DNA from: Bathynomus jamesi
Taxonomy: Eukaryota; Arthropoda; Malacostraca; Isopoda; Cirolanidae
Assembly (NCBI GenBank): GCA_023014485.1
Contig: JAJOZX010000483.1
Location: forward strand, 1,089,501 to 1,153,500
DNA: 64,000 nt
Direction: 5' to 3'
Shown: positions 40,902-50,288 of the stretch, piece by piece
Numbering within the stretch: the first letter of the stretch is position 1
Layout of the letters: every line of letters begins with the position of its first letter
Notes under the pieces: model-generated
The model's database searches: none
What the model was told of the DNA's origin: nothing
Seen by the model: only the letters and a program-made list of their open reading frames with translations
Program-made: the position numbers and the translations under genes

Positions 40902-40902
<1 letters not shown>
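40598..40902 (-). mobile_element. Dimeric tRNA-derived SINE, copy 1
   Basis: Minus strand: tRNA-like unit 1 (cctccgtagtgtagtggtta, B-box-like region ccccgggatc), linker, tRNA-like unit 2 (gtagcctagtggttaagacg, cgatcgagttc...), then a tail with tttggattccatgttaaact and gacaagtttgacctt. TA/GA arrays lie at 40908-40973 on one side and TA at 40578-40598 on the other. Confidence 0.75.

Positions 40903-40907
<5 letters not shown>

Positions 40908-40973
<66 letters not shown>
40908..40973. repeat. (TA)n(GA)n compound microsatellite
   Basis: TA to 40934, then a GA run. It adjoins the 5' end of the dimeric SINE. Confidence 0.95.
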
Positions 40974-40976
<3 letters not shown>

Positions 40977-41499
40977 ATATCAAATGTTAATGATACATAA
41001 TTTTATTGGTATAAACATTAATATAATGCATACAAAAAAAATCAAATTTTCTTCCAAAACAAGTGATAACCCGTTCCTCGAAGACGTGGCCTAACATTTA
41101 CAGAAGTGGTGAACCCTCTAATTATATTTAATGAAAAGAATCATTAGATGTTTTTTTTTTATTTTATCATTGGATTAATGATGTAAATACTAATTGCACA
41201 ATAGTGACAATACCGTAAACTGACAGCAAAATTTCGATCACAATCGGTGGTATGATGAAAGTTACAAAATGGCGGCGCGTAATTTACTATCATTATCCGC
41301 GAGGAGGGACACAAACTCGTATAGTAGTGCTCAGGCCAGTTAATGCGGCTCATGGCGCTAACTCCCGGATTATTATTAACCTTTAACTAACACCATCGGG
41401 AGTCGAACCCCCGACCTCAGTGACAACTTAAAATAGTTCGATTTCTTTAAGGAATGAAATACCTTTTTAAATAATTAGATAGAACTAGATTTACTGCTT
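40974..41499. other. Spacer with a tRNA-like scrap
   Basis: Around 41378-41420 the complement contains a tRNA-like B-box (gggggttcgactccc). Otherwise no feature is recognised. A (TA)n array follows at 41500-41519. Confidence 0.4.
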
Positions 41500-41519
41500 A
41501 TATATATATATATATATAT

Positions 41520-41690
41520 TAATAATAAACAGGAACACCAGAGAAAATACAAACATCCTTCAAGGTTTAATAGTACCAACGTTTCGGAATGCACTAATTC
41601 CATCTTCAGGGCTAAAACAATAAAATTCCAAATCACATACAAAATACAAATTGCTTAATAACAATTTAAAATATACTTAAAAAATTATAA
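41520..41690 (-). mobile_element. Penelope-like element 3' end
   Basis: The minus strand reads gccctgaagatggaattagt, gcattccgaaacgttggtac, the same layout as the 3' end at 18465-18515 (ctgaagat, stem ggaat/attcc, gaaacgttg). It ends at a (TA)n array (41500-41519). No coding part is attached. Confidence 0.65.
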
Positions 41691-41812
41691 AAAGTAGCTA
41701 AGAAAATGTAAAACATTAAAACTAAAAGGTAAATAAATGTGAAGTTAAAAAGTTAAAATTATAAAAAAGTAAAAGCATTAAAACTGAAATGTAAATAAAA
41801 TAAACTAGTACC

Positions 41813-41860
41813 TCACCTTAAGAGAACATTTTCTTCGGTAAACTGACTTTTGGGACACTC

Positions 41861-41862
<2 letters not shown>
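41813..41862. mobile_element. Mariner terminal fragment
   Basis: The sequence from cacctt through aagagaacattttcttcggt to gacactcgg is the same as the right end of the mariner at 43691-44094 (44046-44094). It abuts (TA)n(TG)n at 41863-41914. The rest of the element is missing. Confidence 0.85.
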
Positions 41863-41914
<52 letters not shown>

Positions 41915-41967
41915 AACTACTTATACAGGTCTATATATATATATATATTATATATATATATATATAC

Positions 41968-42106
41968 GCAAACAACCACAGGGAAAAGGAAACACAAAGT
42001 CCGAGCGCTTTCGTGATATATTCACATTATCAAGGAGGAACAGAAAATGTGAATATATCACGAAAGCGCTCGGACTTTGTGTTTCCTTTTCCCTGTGGTT
42101 GTTTGC
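41968..42106. mobile_element. Fold-back Penelope-type 3' end (hairpin H3)
   Basis: Arms 41968-42028 and 42046-42106 (61 nt each) appear perfectly complementary around a 17-nt loop. The plus arm contains cttgataat-like sequence across the loop, gtgaatatatcac and gaaagcgctcgg, which resembles the CTGANGA/stem/GAAA layout of the Penelope 3' ends. It is flanked by (TA)n on the left and, after a 35-bp tail, on the right (42143-42168). Confidence 0.8.
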
Positions 42107-42168
42107 TTATTAATAAGATCACGTGTTATTTTGTGATTTTAGTGCATATATATATATATATATATATA

Positions 42169-42453
42169 CATTTAACTGCAAACACGCAGTATAATTAACG
42201 TAAAGAACGACGCTAGTATAGGAGATATTCCGCGCAAGATGAGAGAGAGAGAACGAAACAAATGAAAAAAATGAGGTAACCACCGGGAATCGAACCCGGG
42301 ATCTTCCGATTGCCGGTAGTGGTTACCATATCTGACCGGCAATCGGAAGATCCCGGGTTCGATTCCCGGGTGGTTACCTCATTTTTTCATTTGTTTCGTT
42401 CTCTCTCTCTCATCTTGCGCGGAATATCTCCTATACAAGCGTCGTTCTTTACG

Positions 42454-42454
<1 letters not shown>
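42169..42454. mobile_element. Fold-back tRNA-derived SINE (hairpin H4)
   Basis: Arms 42198-42317 and 42335-42454 (120 nt each) are near-perfect inverted copies of the SINE of 10990-11248, around a 17-nt loop (tagtggttaccatatctg). The left tail extends further (gcagt... to 42169). The inner end of the left arm is at the same base of the tRNA-like part as in hairpin H1. (TA)n arrays follow at both outer ends (42143-42168, 42456-42486). Confidence 0.93.
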
Positions 42455-42489
<35 letters not shown>

Positions 42490-42592
42490 GCAAACCCACA
42501 ACGATTTTTTCGTTTTGGGTTTGCATCATTCATTTATTTCACGTGTTTAAGTGTGAAATTTATCCAATATATATCATTCTGAGTTAATTCCC

Positions 42593-42596
<4 letters not shown>

Positions 42597-42642
<46 letters not shown>
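42597..42642. repeat. (TA)n array
   Basis: Long TA repeat immediately upstream of the dimeric SINE at 42650. The preceding 42487-42596 shows no feature apart from a short inverted repeat of gcaaaccca. Confidence 0.95.
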
Positions 42643-42643
<1 letters not shown>

Positions 42644-42649
42644 TGTATA

Positions 42650-42950
42650 TGCGCCTCAGTGATGTAGGGGTTAGCGTCGCTGACTACGAAAATACGAATC
42701 CATCGGCCCCGGGTTCGAGACCCGACGGCAGCCGACGCGCAGCAAAACCCGGCTGTTCATCCTTCCACACAATAAAGGATAAAGGAAGTGGTTGGTAGAT
42801 AAATGGGTACACTAGGTGGCCTAGTGGTTACGACGCTGGGCTGCTGATGGGGCGTGGTTCGGATTCCACGTTAAACTGTAGGTCTAAGGTGGAGTGAAAA
42901 GCTTGACCTTCGTCAGAATGAACAATTCGGGCGGAAGCTAACCAAAGGTT
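42650..42950 (+). mobile_element. Dimeric tRNA-derived SINE, copy 2
   Basis: tRNA-like unit 1 at 42650-42725 (gcgcctcagtgatgtagggg, ttagcgtcgctga, B-box gggttcgagaccc), linker (aaaacccggctgttc, ataaatgggtac), unit 2 at 42812-42870 (ggtggcctagtggttacgac, B-box-like tggttcggattcc), then the tail (cgttaaactgtaggtc, agcttgaccttcgt, aacaattcgggcgg) into (TA)n at 42951. Best copy of the family for boundaries. Confidence 0.82.
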
Positions 42951-42962
42951 TATATATATATA

Positions 42963-43255
42963 CACCTCCTCAACACTGAAGGAAAACAGCTTGGATGTCA
43001 GGGGGCCAAGACTTTTTAACCATCTTCCAAAGGACTTCAGAAACTTGACAGAGGTCAAAGTTGAAGTCTTCAAAAGAAGACTAGTGCCTAGCTCAGAATG
43101 TTACCAGATGAGCTGGATGTACCTGGCTATATGCGGTGGAGAACGCAAGAGAGCAACTCGCTCCTCCACCAAGCCAGGCCTAGAGGCGGGGCCACCAGCT
43201 TGACCTTAGTATGAAGAGAGACCAACACACAGAACTGCTACGAGGTTACGAGGTG
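42963..43255 (+). mobile_element. LINE-B copy 2, 3' terminal fragment
   Basis: The plus strand reads LDVRGPRLFNHLPKDFRNLT, EVKVEVFKRRLVPSSECYQM, then GERKRATRSSTKPGLEAGPP, and the 3' end gaggttacgaggtg. It is bounded by (TA)n on both sides (42951-42962 and 43256-43280). Confidence 0.88.
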
Positions 43256-43281
43256 TATATATATATATATATATATATATA

Positions 43282-43643
43282 CAGGGTGTCCCGTAAGTCT
43301 GGACCCATAGGGATTTATAATATATTTTTTTATTATGTTATTATTATTATTTTATTATATATTTTTATTATTTTTTATTATGATTTTTATTTGTGGGGCC
43401 ACTTGAAAGCCAAAGTGTACGAGGTCAAACTTCAGAACATTTTCCACCTTAAAGCACGCATTGTGGAGGCGTGTCAAGAAATTTCTGCGACTGTGATTCA
43501 GAAAGTGCTGTCGCAGTGGAGATTGCGTCTTCAACTATGTGTGCGACACAACGGCGGACACTTTGAACAGATTATGTTATAAATTTTTGGACTATTTTGT
43601 AATTTTATTATTTTTCCCTATGGGTCCAGACTTACGGGACACC

Positions 43644-43646
<3 letters not shown>
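43282..43646 (+). mobile_element. Mariner deletion derivative, 365 bp, TA duplication
   Basis: Ends read CAGGGTGTCCCGTAAGTCTG inward from both sides, next to TA. Inside is the C-terminal part of a transposase: DFYLWGHLKAKVYEVKLQNI, FHLKARIVEACQEISATVIQ, LQLCVRHNGGHFEQIML. The N-terminal two-thirds are deleted. It stands between (TA)n arrays (43256-43280, 43648-43689). Confidence 0.9.
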
Positions 43647-43690
<44 letters not shown>

Positions 43691-43692
<2 letters not shown>

Positions 43693-44094
43693 AGGTGTCC
43701 CAAAAGTCAGTTTACCGAGGAAAATGTTTTCTCCTGATGATTATTCTAAACATTGACACAATTTTTTTTACAGCAAAAAGCCAGCATGTCTTCAGGACCT
43801 TAAAAACTACATGTGAAGAATTCCAGCTCTTAAGCAATGATAAGGAACTATGTAAAGCAATTTGTCGGTCAACCGTTGACAGATACAAGATGTGCATCGA
43901 ACAACATGGACGACATTTTGAACGGTTATTGTAACCAGAACTATTCTCATGTTTTGTAAATATGTTTCAGAAATTTTTTTTTTCTTTGTTTTCTTATGTT
44001 TTGTAAATATATTTAGGAAACAAGTTTTTTTCTTTGTAGTAAACTCACCTTAAGAGAACATTTTCTTCGGTAAACTGACTTTTGGGACACTCGG
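43691..44094 (+). mobile_element. Mariner deletion derivative, about 404 bp
   Basis: The left end caaggtgtcccaaaagtcag and the right end (inward) ccgagtgtcccaaaagtcag are inverted copies and extend for about 45 bp. The inside encodes FRTLKTTCEEFQLLSNDKEL, CKAICRSTVDRYKMCIEQHG and RHFERLL, stop, the C-terminus of a mariner transposase. A loose copy of its right end is at 41813-41862. Confidence 0.88.
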
Positions 44095-44116
44095 TATATA
44101 TATATATATATATATA

Positions 44117-44234
44117 TGAATAGAAACGACATAAGTATTAAGGAACGTTTCTGCACACGAGGAGGAGAAACGTTCCTTAATACTTATGTCGTTTCTATTC
44201 ATTTATATACTGCGCGGTCATTGCAGTTATTTGC

Positions 44235-44235
<1 letters not shown>
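44117..44235. mobile_element. Fold-back SINE tail (hairpin H5)
   Basis: Arms 44117-44152 and 44166-44201 (36 nt) are perfect inverted copies (gaatagaaacgacataagta...) around a 13-nt loop gcacacgaggagg. The right arm continues as atatactgcgcggtcattgc and agttatttgcatata, matching the tail of the hairpin SINE family (tatactgcgtgttctttgca). (TA)n flanks both ends. Confidence 0.85.
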
Positions 44236-44265
<30 letters not shown>

Positions 44266-44574
44266 CACACATATATGTGTATGTGTGTGTGTGTGTGTGT
44301 GTGTGAACTACTTATACAGGTCTATTTGACCCGTTTTCATTAAAGGCAACTGCAGGTCGTAGGTCCTGCACGTAAATAGTTTGTTATAACTGTTTGGCCA
44401 GCAGCTGTAATCGAATTACTTTAACATAAGAAGGTTAAGGCTTAACAGATTTGACATAGATTTAAGATGTCCTTAAAATTCATAAAAGGAATAATATATT
44501 GAACAAAAGTGTACTTTTAATCGAACGGGAATACGAAACTTACGAACAAACGAATTAACAAGACTCTTTTTACG

Positions 44575-44800
44575 GTAAAAAGGTTGCTTGATGGTCTTGT
44601 TTAACCTCGGCAGAATCTAAGGTCATATGACAGAGAAGACCTACGAGCTTTACGCGGAATCCGAATCACCTAAAGGTCGTTATATAATAATCTGGAGCGG
44701 AGGACGGTCCCCCCATCCAATTACTTATCAGACCCAATGTCGCTTAACTTCTCTGATAGACGGGAAGGGGTGTTACTACATTGTGCCACGACGTAGCCAA
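44575..44800 (-). mobile_element. 5S rRNA-derived SINE, copy 2
   Basis: The minus strand reads gctacgtcgtggcacaatgt, ccccttcccgtctatcagag, aagttaagcgacattgggtc and taattggatggggggacc. This follows 5S rRNA from about position 1 to 97, including both internal promoter boxes. The body then has ggtgattcggattccgcgta, cgtaggtcttctct and gaggttaaacaagac. It is a clearer match to 5S than copy 1. The body resembles the tail of the dimeric tRNA SINE. Confidence 0.82.
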
Positions 44801-45010
44801 TGAAGAATGTATTACAACATATAAAAAGTTGTATGGAAACTAAAGTTCAAAAATAGCTGAAATTATTCACTTAAGTTTAAATTGGTGATTCTATCATACT
44901 TGAATGGCGAATAATATGGTTTTATTGGATTGTTTTAATATCTTGCTCGATATCTTCTACAGTTGAAAGGTCGGAGATGAACTTAGGAAGATTGTTTTTG
45001 GTACCTTTTG
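44801..45010. other. Short unassigned spacer
   Basis: AT-rich, no feature seen. It ends at a (TA)n array (45011-45030). Confidence 0.4.
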
Positions 45011-45032
45011 TATATATATATATATATATTAT

Positions 45033-45200
45033 GCAGGAATGAGGGGCCAAGGCCGAACGTCCGCAAAATCTCCCCACCACCACCACCATGCATTTGAAAG
45101 ATTAGAAGTCATAGATAGGGGGAAAGATGGACTGATGAAGGTTGTTCCAGAGTTGACTAGTTGAGTAGACGAAAGATTGAAAATCTCCATTAACCCTTGC
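45033..45200 (-). mobile_element. LINE-D 3' fragment, second copy
   Basis: The minus strand encodes SFVYSTSQLWNNLHQSIFPP, IYDF, stop, SFKC, followed by the 3' end ggcccctcattcctgcataa and (TA)n. It matches 8697-8901. It is bounded by (TA)n on both sides (45011-45030 and 45204-45222). Confidence 0.85.
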
Positions 45201-45222
45201 ATTATATATATATATATATACT

Positions 45223-45345
45223 GTTTAAAAGACGCATTAGTAAGCGTAGTTTGTGTATGAAACAAAATTGCTCCATCAAGATTCGAACCCAGAACCTCTT
45301 GAGATAGGAGTGGTGAGCACACAGGAAATGCATAACGCTTTCGCG
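45223..45345 (-). mobile_element. tRNA-derived SINE scrap (other family)
   Basis: The minus strand has a tRNA-like segment ctcaagaggttctgggttcg, aatcttg, with a B-box, followed by a tail ending in (TA)n at 45204-45222. Another tRNA-like segment with the same anticodon-arm/B-box layout (ctcaagaggtcctgggttcg, aatccca) lies in the plus direction at 45425-45475. Confidence 0.6.
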
Positions 45346-45479
45346 TCCAGAGGCATTTTATGTTTCTTCGGTTGCTTAAATTATATGGCGAGTCATGTTA
45401 ACTTTTATTCTAGTGTAGTCGGGTAGTAGCGCTCGCGACTCTTACTCAAGAGGTCCTGGGTTCGAATCCCAGTCATCTG

Positions 45480-47505
45480 AAAGATAACTGGGATGGGCTA
45501 AAAACTAAGGAGTGACTTGAAAGAATGTTTGTAGACAAAACAAAGGAAGAAATTATATCCTTATTAGAAGATACGTTAATGGCGACACACTTAGAGAAAT
45601 ATGACCTTGAAATATGGGAAAGAGGAAACAGAAAAAACATCGAAAGAAGAAAATGAACGCTTTTCCGCCAGGAGAGAGAGAGAGAGAGCCATGGAATAGT
45701 TAACTGCATAACCAATAATGTAAGAAAAGTGATCACAAAACGCTGGAAAATATTGATTAGAATTTACGAGCCTTAATTAAAAATCCTGAAGAAAAAATGT
45801 AGCATTGGAAGCCATCAGAAGAAATGTAAAATATTTCTATTGTTTTGCAAAAAAAAACAGAACCAAAGGACCCTCGGACCCCTTGAAAACGAAAATAATA
45901 CTGATGATCAAATTTAAAGGAGCGCTCGAAAATGTTACTTTTCCCGTATGAATTTAGGTTTAAGTGTCCCTAAAACGGATGAAGTGCGATATGACCATCT
46001 CATTCTTTGAAGAAACGAAAGAAGGGCACCTTACATACACATTGGAATCTTACTGCGCGGGAGATAATGTAATACGGGTTATAGAATAAATGAAATTGTT
46101 CTCATTAGGGGGTTCAGACAAATGGAATGCCACCCTGATCAAAATATGTGAAGACATGACACGAAGATCAGTGACCAGGGGAGAAGTAGTACGAACGTAA
46201 ACAGAGCGAGCACTGTTCCGATTTTCAAGAGTGGAGACAGATCGCATGGTTTGCGAACCAATCTCTCTGACATTACACCTAACCAAAATATTCGAAATAA
46301 TCACGAAAGAATTTTTTTTATCTAAAATAAAATCTTTTTTTTTACCTAAAATAAAAATAGAAATTCAGTGAGAAGCAGCATAAACTTAAGGTTATAGCGG
46401 ATCCTTCCAATCACAGCTGATTGATCGCTATAATAACATCATTGATGCTCTGGGAACCTCACAAGCTATAATGTCCTATACGCAGATTTGGTCAAATAAT
46501 AATACGCAGAAACTGAAAGTATAGGAATAACAGACAATGAAAGTAAATGGATAAACTGCTTTCTGAGGGAACTAAACAAGTGGTTATGGGGCAAGAAATA
46601 TCTTCTTCGAAGTTGGTATTTAGTGGTAATTTCTCTCAGTGACACAGGAAGAACTTCTTTTTCCTCTATTATTTATAATCATGCTTACTGATATAGACAC
46701 TGAAGTAAACAGAAATAGTATTGTAGCATCGTTTTACCGATGACACAAAAATCATCAGACAAATTAAGAGACCAGACTGCACTGTAGTTCTAAAGAATAC
46801 ACATATATTATATATAGATGATCAAAGAATAATATGAAATTTAACACCGAAAATTTTCAACTCTTTATTTACGGGAGGAAAGAACCAAAACAATGGAATA
46901 CTATTCTCCAGATCAAGGCCGTAGCCAAGAGGAGGGGATAGGGAGGTCCATGGGTGCCAACCCCCTCGGAAAACTTCTCTTTGGCTTTGCTTTTTTGACT
47001 TGTCTGCATTTTCTCTACGTGTAGAGTAGAAAAATCCACTGTTCATAGTTTTCGTTCTTCGCATCTATCTCTCTTGAGACAAGAAGAAGAAGAAGAGATA
47101 CACCATCATTTACACAAAATTTACATAATAAACCCAATAAACTTATACCCTAAGGCGAAAAACAGAAAAGGAAAGGCCATCCAAATACCAAAATTAAGGG
47201 CAAGAGAAAGAAAAAACCTAACCCTTAAAGAGAATAATTTCGTGGTTGGAAAATCAAGGCTCCATTAAACTCCCAAAGAATCCCAAAGACTCCCCAAAAC
47301 TCCCAGAAACATAATAGAAGCAGGACTGGACGTCTTCGAGGAAAATCTAAATGACCGGCTGAGGAAGATACCAGATGAGACAGGTATACTCGTATGGATT
47401 CGTCAAATACAGAGTCCGAAAGAGTATTTCTCTCCTGCGCTAAGCAACAAGTAGAGGCAGGGATTCGAGCCTGACCTAAACAGAATGACCCGTATGACCT
47501 CGATA
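45480..47505 (+). mobile_element. LINE-B copy 3, heavily decayed
   Basis: Scattered homology in order: KEEIISLLEDTLMAT and EKYDLE (linker, 45540-45620), ASTVPIFKSGDRSHGLRTNL (46210-46265), LFIIMLTDIDTEVN (46675-46710), a frameshifted FTDDTKI (46735-46755), FNTENFQLF (about 46840), then the C-terminal ARERKNLTLKENNFVVGKSR (47200-47265). Many stops. The same motif order as copy 1 supports the assignment. Confidence 0.72.
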
Positions 47506-47507
47506 AA

Positions 47508-47600
47508 GCAGACAACCTGGTAGCCTGGTTAGGAGTTTCGTCCGTCGATCTCTCATCACAAGAAGGTCAAGCGGCTCGTGGCCCCGCCTCTGATACTTTG

Positions 47601-47601
<1 letters not shown>
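47508..47601 (-). mobile_element. LINE-B 3' end in opposite orientation
   Basis: The sequence acctggtagcctggtt ... gaaggtcaagcggctcgtgg, ccccgcctct aligns with 61478-61560 (minus-strand LINE-B 3' end), not with the plus-strand copy that precedes it. It therefore marks an inverted junction. It runs into (TA)n(TG)n at 47602-47680. Confidence 0.75.

Positions 47602-47680
<79 letters not shown>
47602..47680. repeat. (TA)n(TG)n compound microsatellite
   Basis: TA to 47657, then TG. It abuts the inverted LINE-B 3' end. Confidence 0.97.
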
Positions 47681-48600
47681 CCTAAATACTACGTACATCG
47701 AGTACGTCTAATGTTACAGCTTGAAGTTCCTCTTTCGAATGGCACACATGTCGGGCATTTCAATACACTTTGATATCTCAACAACTTAGCAAATAATGGT
47801 GACAAATTCGTGATAAAAATCTGGGGAACGTCGTGAGATAACGTGCAATACAGTTGCCGCAAGAGCATAGAAGCGTTTTTAAAAAAGTTTAAAATTCCAT
47901 TACACATGAAAAGCCTTCGTCTACATTATGTTCTGGAAGTGTCCAAAATTCTCTTTAATCTATAGATTAGCGCACGCTTGCCCGAGGTTCTAGGGTAGAA
48001 ATTGTTCAGTGGCTTTGGCAAGTGTCACGTGTCTCATGCTTGCCAAATTGGTCACTTGAAAGTCCAATGCCACGCAAAAGTTTGCATTCTGGTACGGCCA
48101 TATGATGTCTTCCACAGAATTTCCAAGATTTCCGATCGCGTCTCCTCATGATTATTTGCTAAAAAAAAGTAAAACGCAGTGAAATGTCGCGTATACCACT
48201 CAAAAGATGAAGTACCGCTCCCCCTATCCTTTAAAATTAGGCGTAGGTCGTTCATATTATCTTATATTTTAAACGTTAAGAATATTTTACTTTAACCTTG
48301 AGCAACGTTTTAACATCCCATATATATATATATTATATATATATATATATACAAACTGATAAGGTCTTGAATATATTATTCAAGATTGTACGAGAAGTTT
48401 TGAGTGTTTGTGGGTGGAGCACTATAAGTAGGGCTTTGCAATATATATATATATATATATATTTGATCAATAAATATTTGCTTTAAGATCAAGTCGGTCA
48501 TGTGAGGTTATAGTAAATCCAGGTTTCTAGATTGGGGTATTGAGCTGGATAACAGATTCCGTTCTATTGACTAGTAATTTGTGTCGCAATTTTTTTGTCA
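47681..48600. other. Spacer with TA arrays, no recognised gene
   Basis: TA arrays at 48321-48352 and 48440-48462. Frames at 47689-47907 and 48052-48255 (minus) show no family motif. Confidence 0.45.
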
Positions 48601-48612
48601 GTTAAAATTTAA

Positions 48613-48664
<52 letters not shown>
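48613..48664. repeat. (TC)n microsatellite
   Basis: CT/TC run with one interruption. It is followed by (TTTA)n at 48696-48718. Confidence 0.95.
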
Positions 48665-48667
<3 letters not shown>

Positions 48668-48984
48668 ATTATTTTTAATAGTTACAAAACATTTTTTTAT
48701 TTATTTATTTATTTATTTAAATGTAAAATCATGTTTGAGTGATACACGGAAGAGAATAATGATTAGCCTATAAATGATTTAGGCTATAAAAACACAATTA
48801 AAGTGTTTACGTTAAGGACGTCACATTGATCTATTTCCCTCGACCTATTCTAGAAATAAAACGTACTTTCTAATACGTTCTTTACTAACTTAGTACAAAG
48901 GTAAATTTAATATATTTATTCCGAGTTATACTTCAAAAGTTATACCCGAGTTATACTGAATATAATTTAATACAGTATAATTCA

Positions 48985-49073
48985 ATACTACGAACTTGTT
49001 TTTTTAAAAATTTAATTCAGTTTGCCATGTAAAATTGAAACCCATTTTCATTCCTGATATATATATATATATA

Positions 49074-49132
<59 letters not shown>

Positions 49133-49355
49133 TAGTAGTCTGTTGTTTGAAATGTTGCACTATGTTGTACTACGAACTTGTTTTTTTTTAAATTTAATTC
49201 AGTTTGCCATGTAAAATTGAAACCCATTTTCATTCCTGATATATATATATATATACTGTATAATATATATATTATATATATATATATATTAATATATTAT
49301 ATATATATATATATATATATAAAAGTAGTAGTCTGTTGTTGAAATGTTGCACGAC
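48985..49355. repeat. Tandem duplication of a roughly 170-bp unit containing (TA)n
   Basis: Two units, from about 48985 and from about 49162, share tactacgaacttgttttttt, aattcagtttgccatgtaaa, cccattttcattcctgat, a TA array, and aaaagtagtagtctgttgtt, gaaatgttgcac. Unit differences lie mainly in the TA array and in T-runs, so the duplication is recent. Confidence 0.9.
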
Positions 49356-49532
49356 CTTGCTAATGAATTACAAGTACAAGCGTTTTTGTGTAAAATGGCA
49401 ATGCAGATTGCTAAAATGAGTATTATCGCTTAGTTACTCTGAAGTTATTTAAAGTTTGAACATTGACGTCACGTAAATTTTAAGTTTATTGCACATAAGT
49501 TAACTTATTGCTCTTAACATAACCTATACATT

Positions 49533-50095
49533 ATTATCTGATGCTGATTTCCTTGATCACTTTAGTGCATTATTTAAAGAGCTAAATCTACTAAAGCTCA
49601 ACGATATAACCAAACTGGCACATTTTATTTTTATTTACGAGTGTAAGAACAAAATCATTAATTTGCAATGGGTAAATAGATATTTTGTAACTCAGCAAGA
49701 AATCCACTCGTATCAGACCAGAAATAGATCAAAGCTTGTTATACCTCAATTTAGATTGTTTTCATCTCAAAAACTACCCATTTTCATTGGATTGAAACTA
49801 TGGAATGACTCGCATGCCGATATAAAAAATATTGTGAATATAAATTTGTTTAAAACCAAGTTGAAATCCCGATTAATAATGGCATACTAACAAAAATCTA
49901 GGATTAATGTCCACTAATATTGTTTAATATTGCCCATTAATATTGTTTAATATTGTAATACATGTTTTAACTATTAATAATACTTATTTACTTATTTATT
50001 TATTATTATAAATTTATAACAACTAGCTGCTTATTTTGAATAAGAGCCCAGTAAAGCCTAAAGCTTAAGGGCCAAATTAAATAAAAAATAAATAG
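49533..50095 (+). mobile_element. LINE-F 3' end with intact C-terminal frame
   Basis: One open frame from about 49533 to 49890 reads DADFLDHFSALFKELNLLKL, NDITKLAHFIFIYECKNKII, then HSYQTRNRSKLVIPQFRLFS, LPIFIGLKLWNDSHADIKNI and NINLFKTKLKSRLI, stop. This is the tail of a LINE RT ('L...H.Y.TR....L..P...........F.G.KLWN.LP..IK'). An A-rich 3' region (50060-50095) follows. The 5' part is truncated. Confidence 0.8.
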
Positions 50096-50194
50096 TCGAG
50101 CTTCACAATTATTCATGTCATTGTAAATTGAAAAAAATTATTTATTTTATTATTATTAATAAAAATTATTCTATTCTATTCTATATTCTATATA

Positions 50195-50286
50195 CAGGGT
50201 ATTCCATAAATTCTTTTACCCCTGAACCCTTTCCTACTAGAATAGGGTGAGGATAAAGGAGGTAAAATCACTTATGGGACACCCTG
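50195..50286. mobile_element. 92-bp mariner-type mini-MITE, TA duplication
   Basis: CAGGGTATTCCATAAATTC (left) and CAGGGTGTCCCATAAGTG (right, inward) with about 30-bp inverted repeats, each beside TA. There is almost no internal sequence. Confidence 0.85.
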
Positions 50287-50288
50287 TA

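Noticed and set aside
44700..44800. Functional 5S rRNA gene
   Set aside because: Only the first two-thirds resemble 5S rRNA; the 3' part is replaced by SINE body and there is no T-run terminator at the expected place.
45425..45475. tRNA gene with CTC anticodon
   Set aside because: The anticodon stem is imperfect, the loop lacks T33 and no acceptor stem closes; more likely a tRNA-derived repeat scrap.
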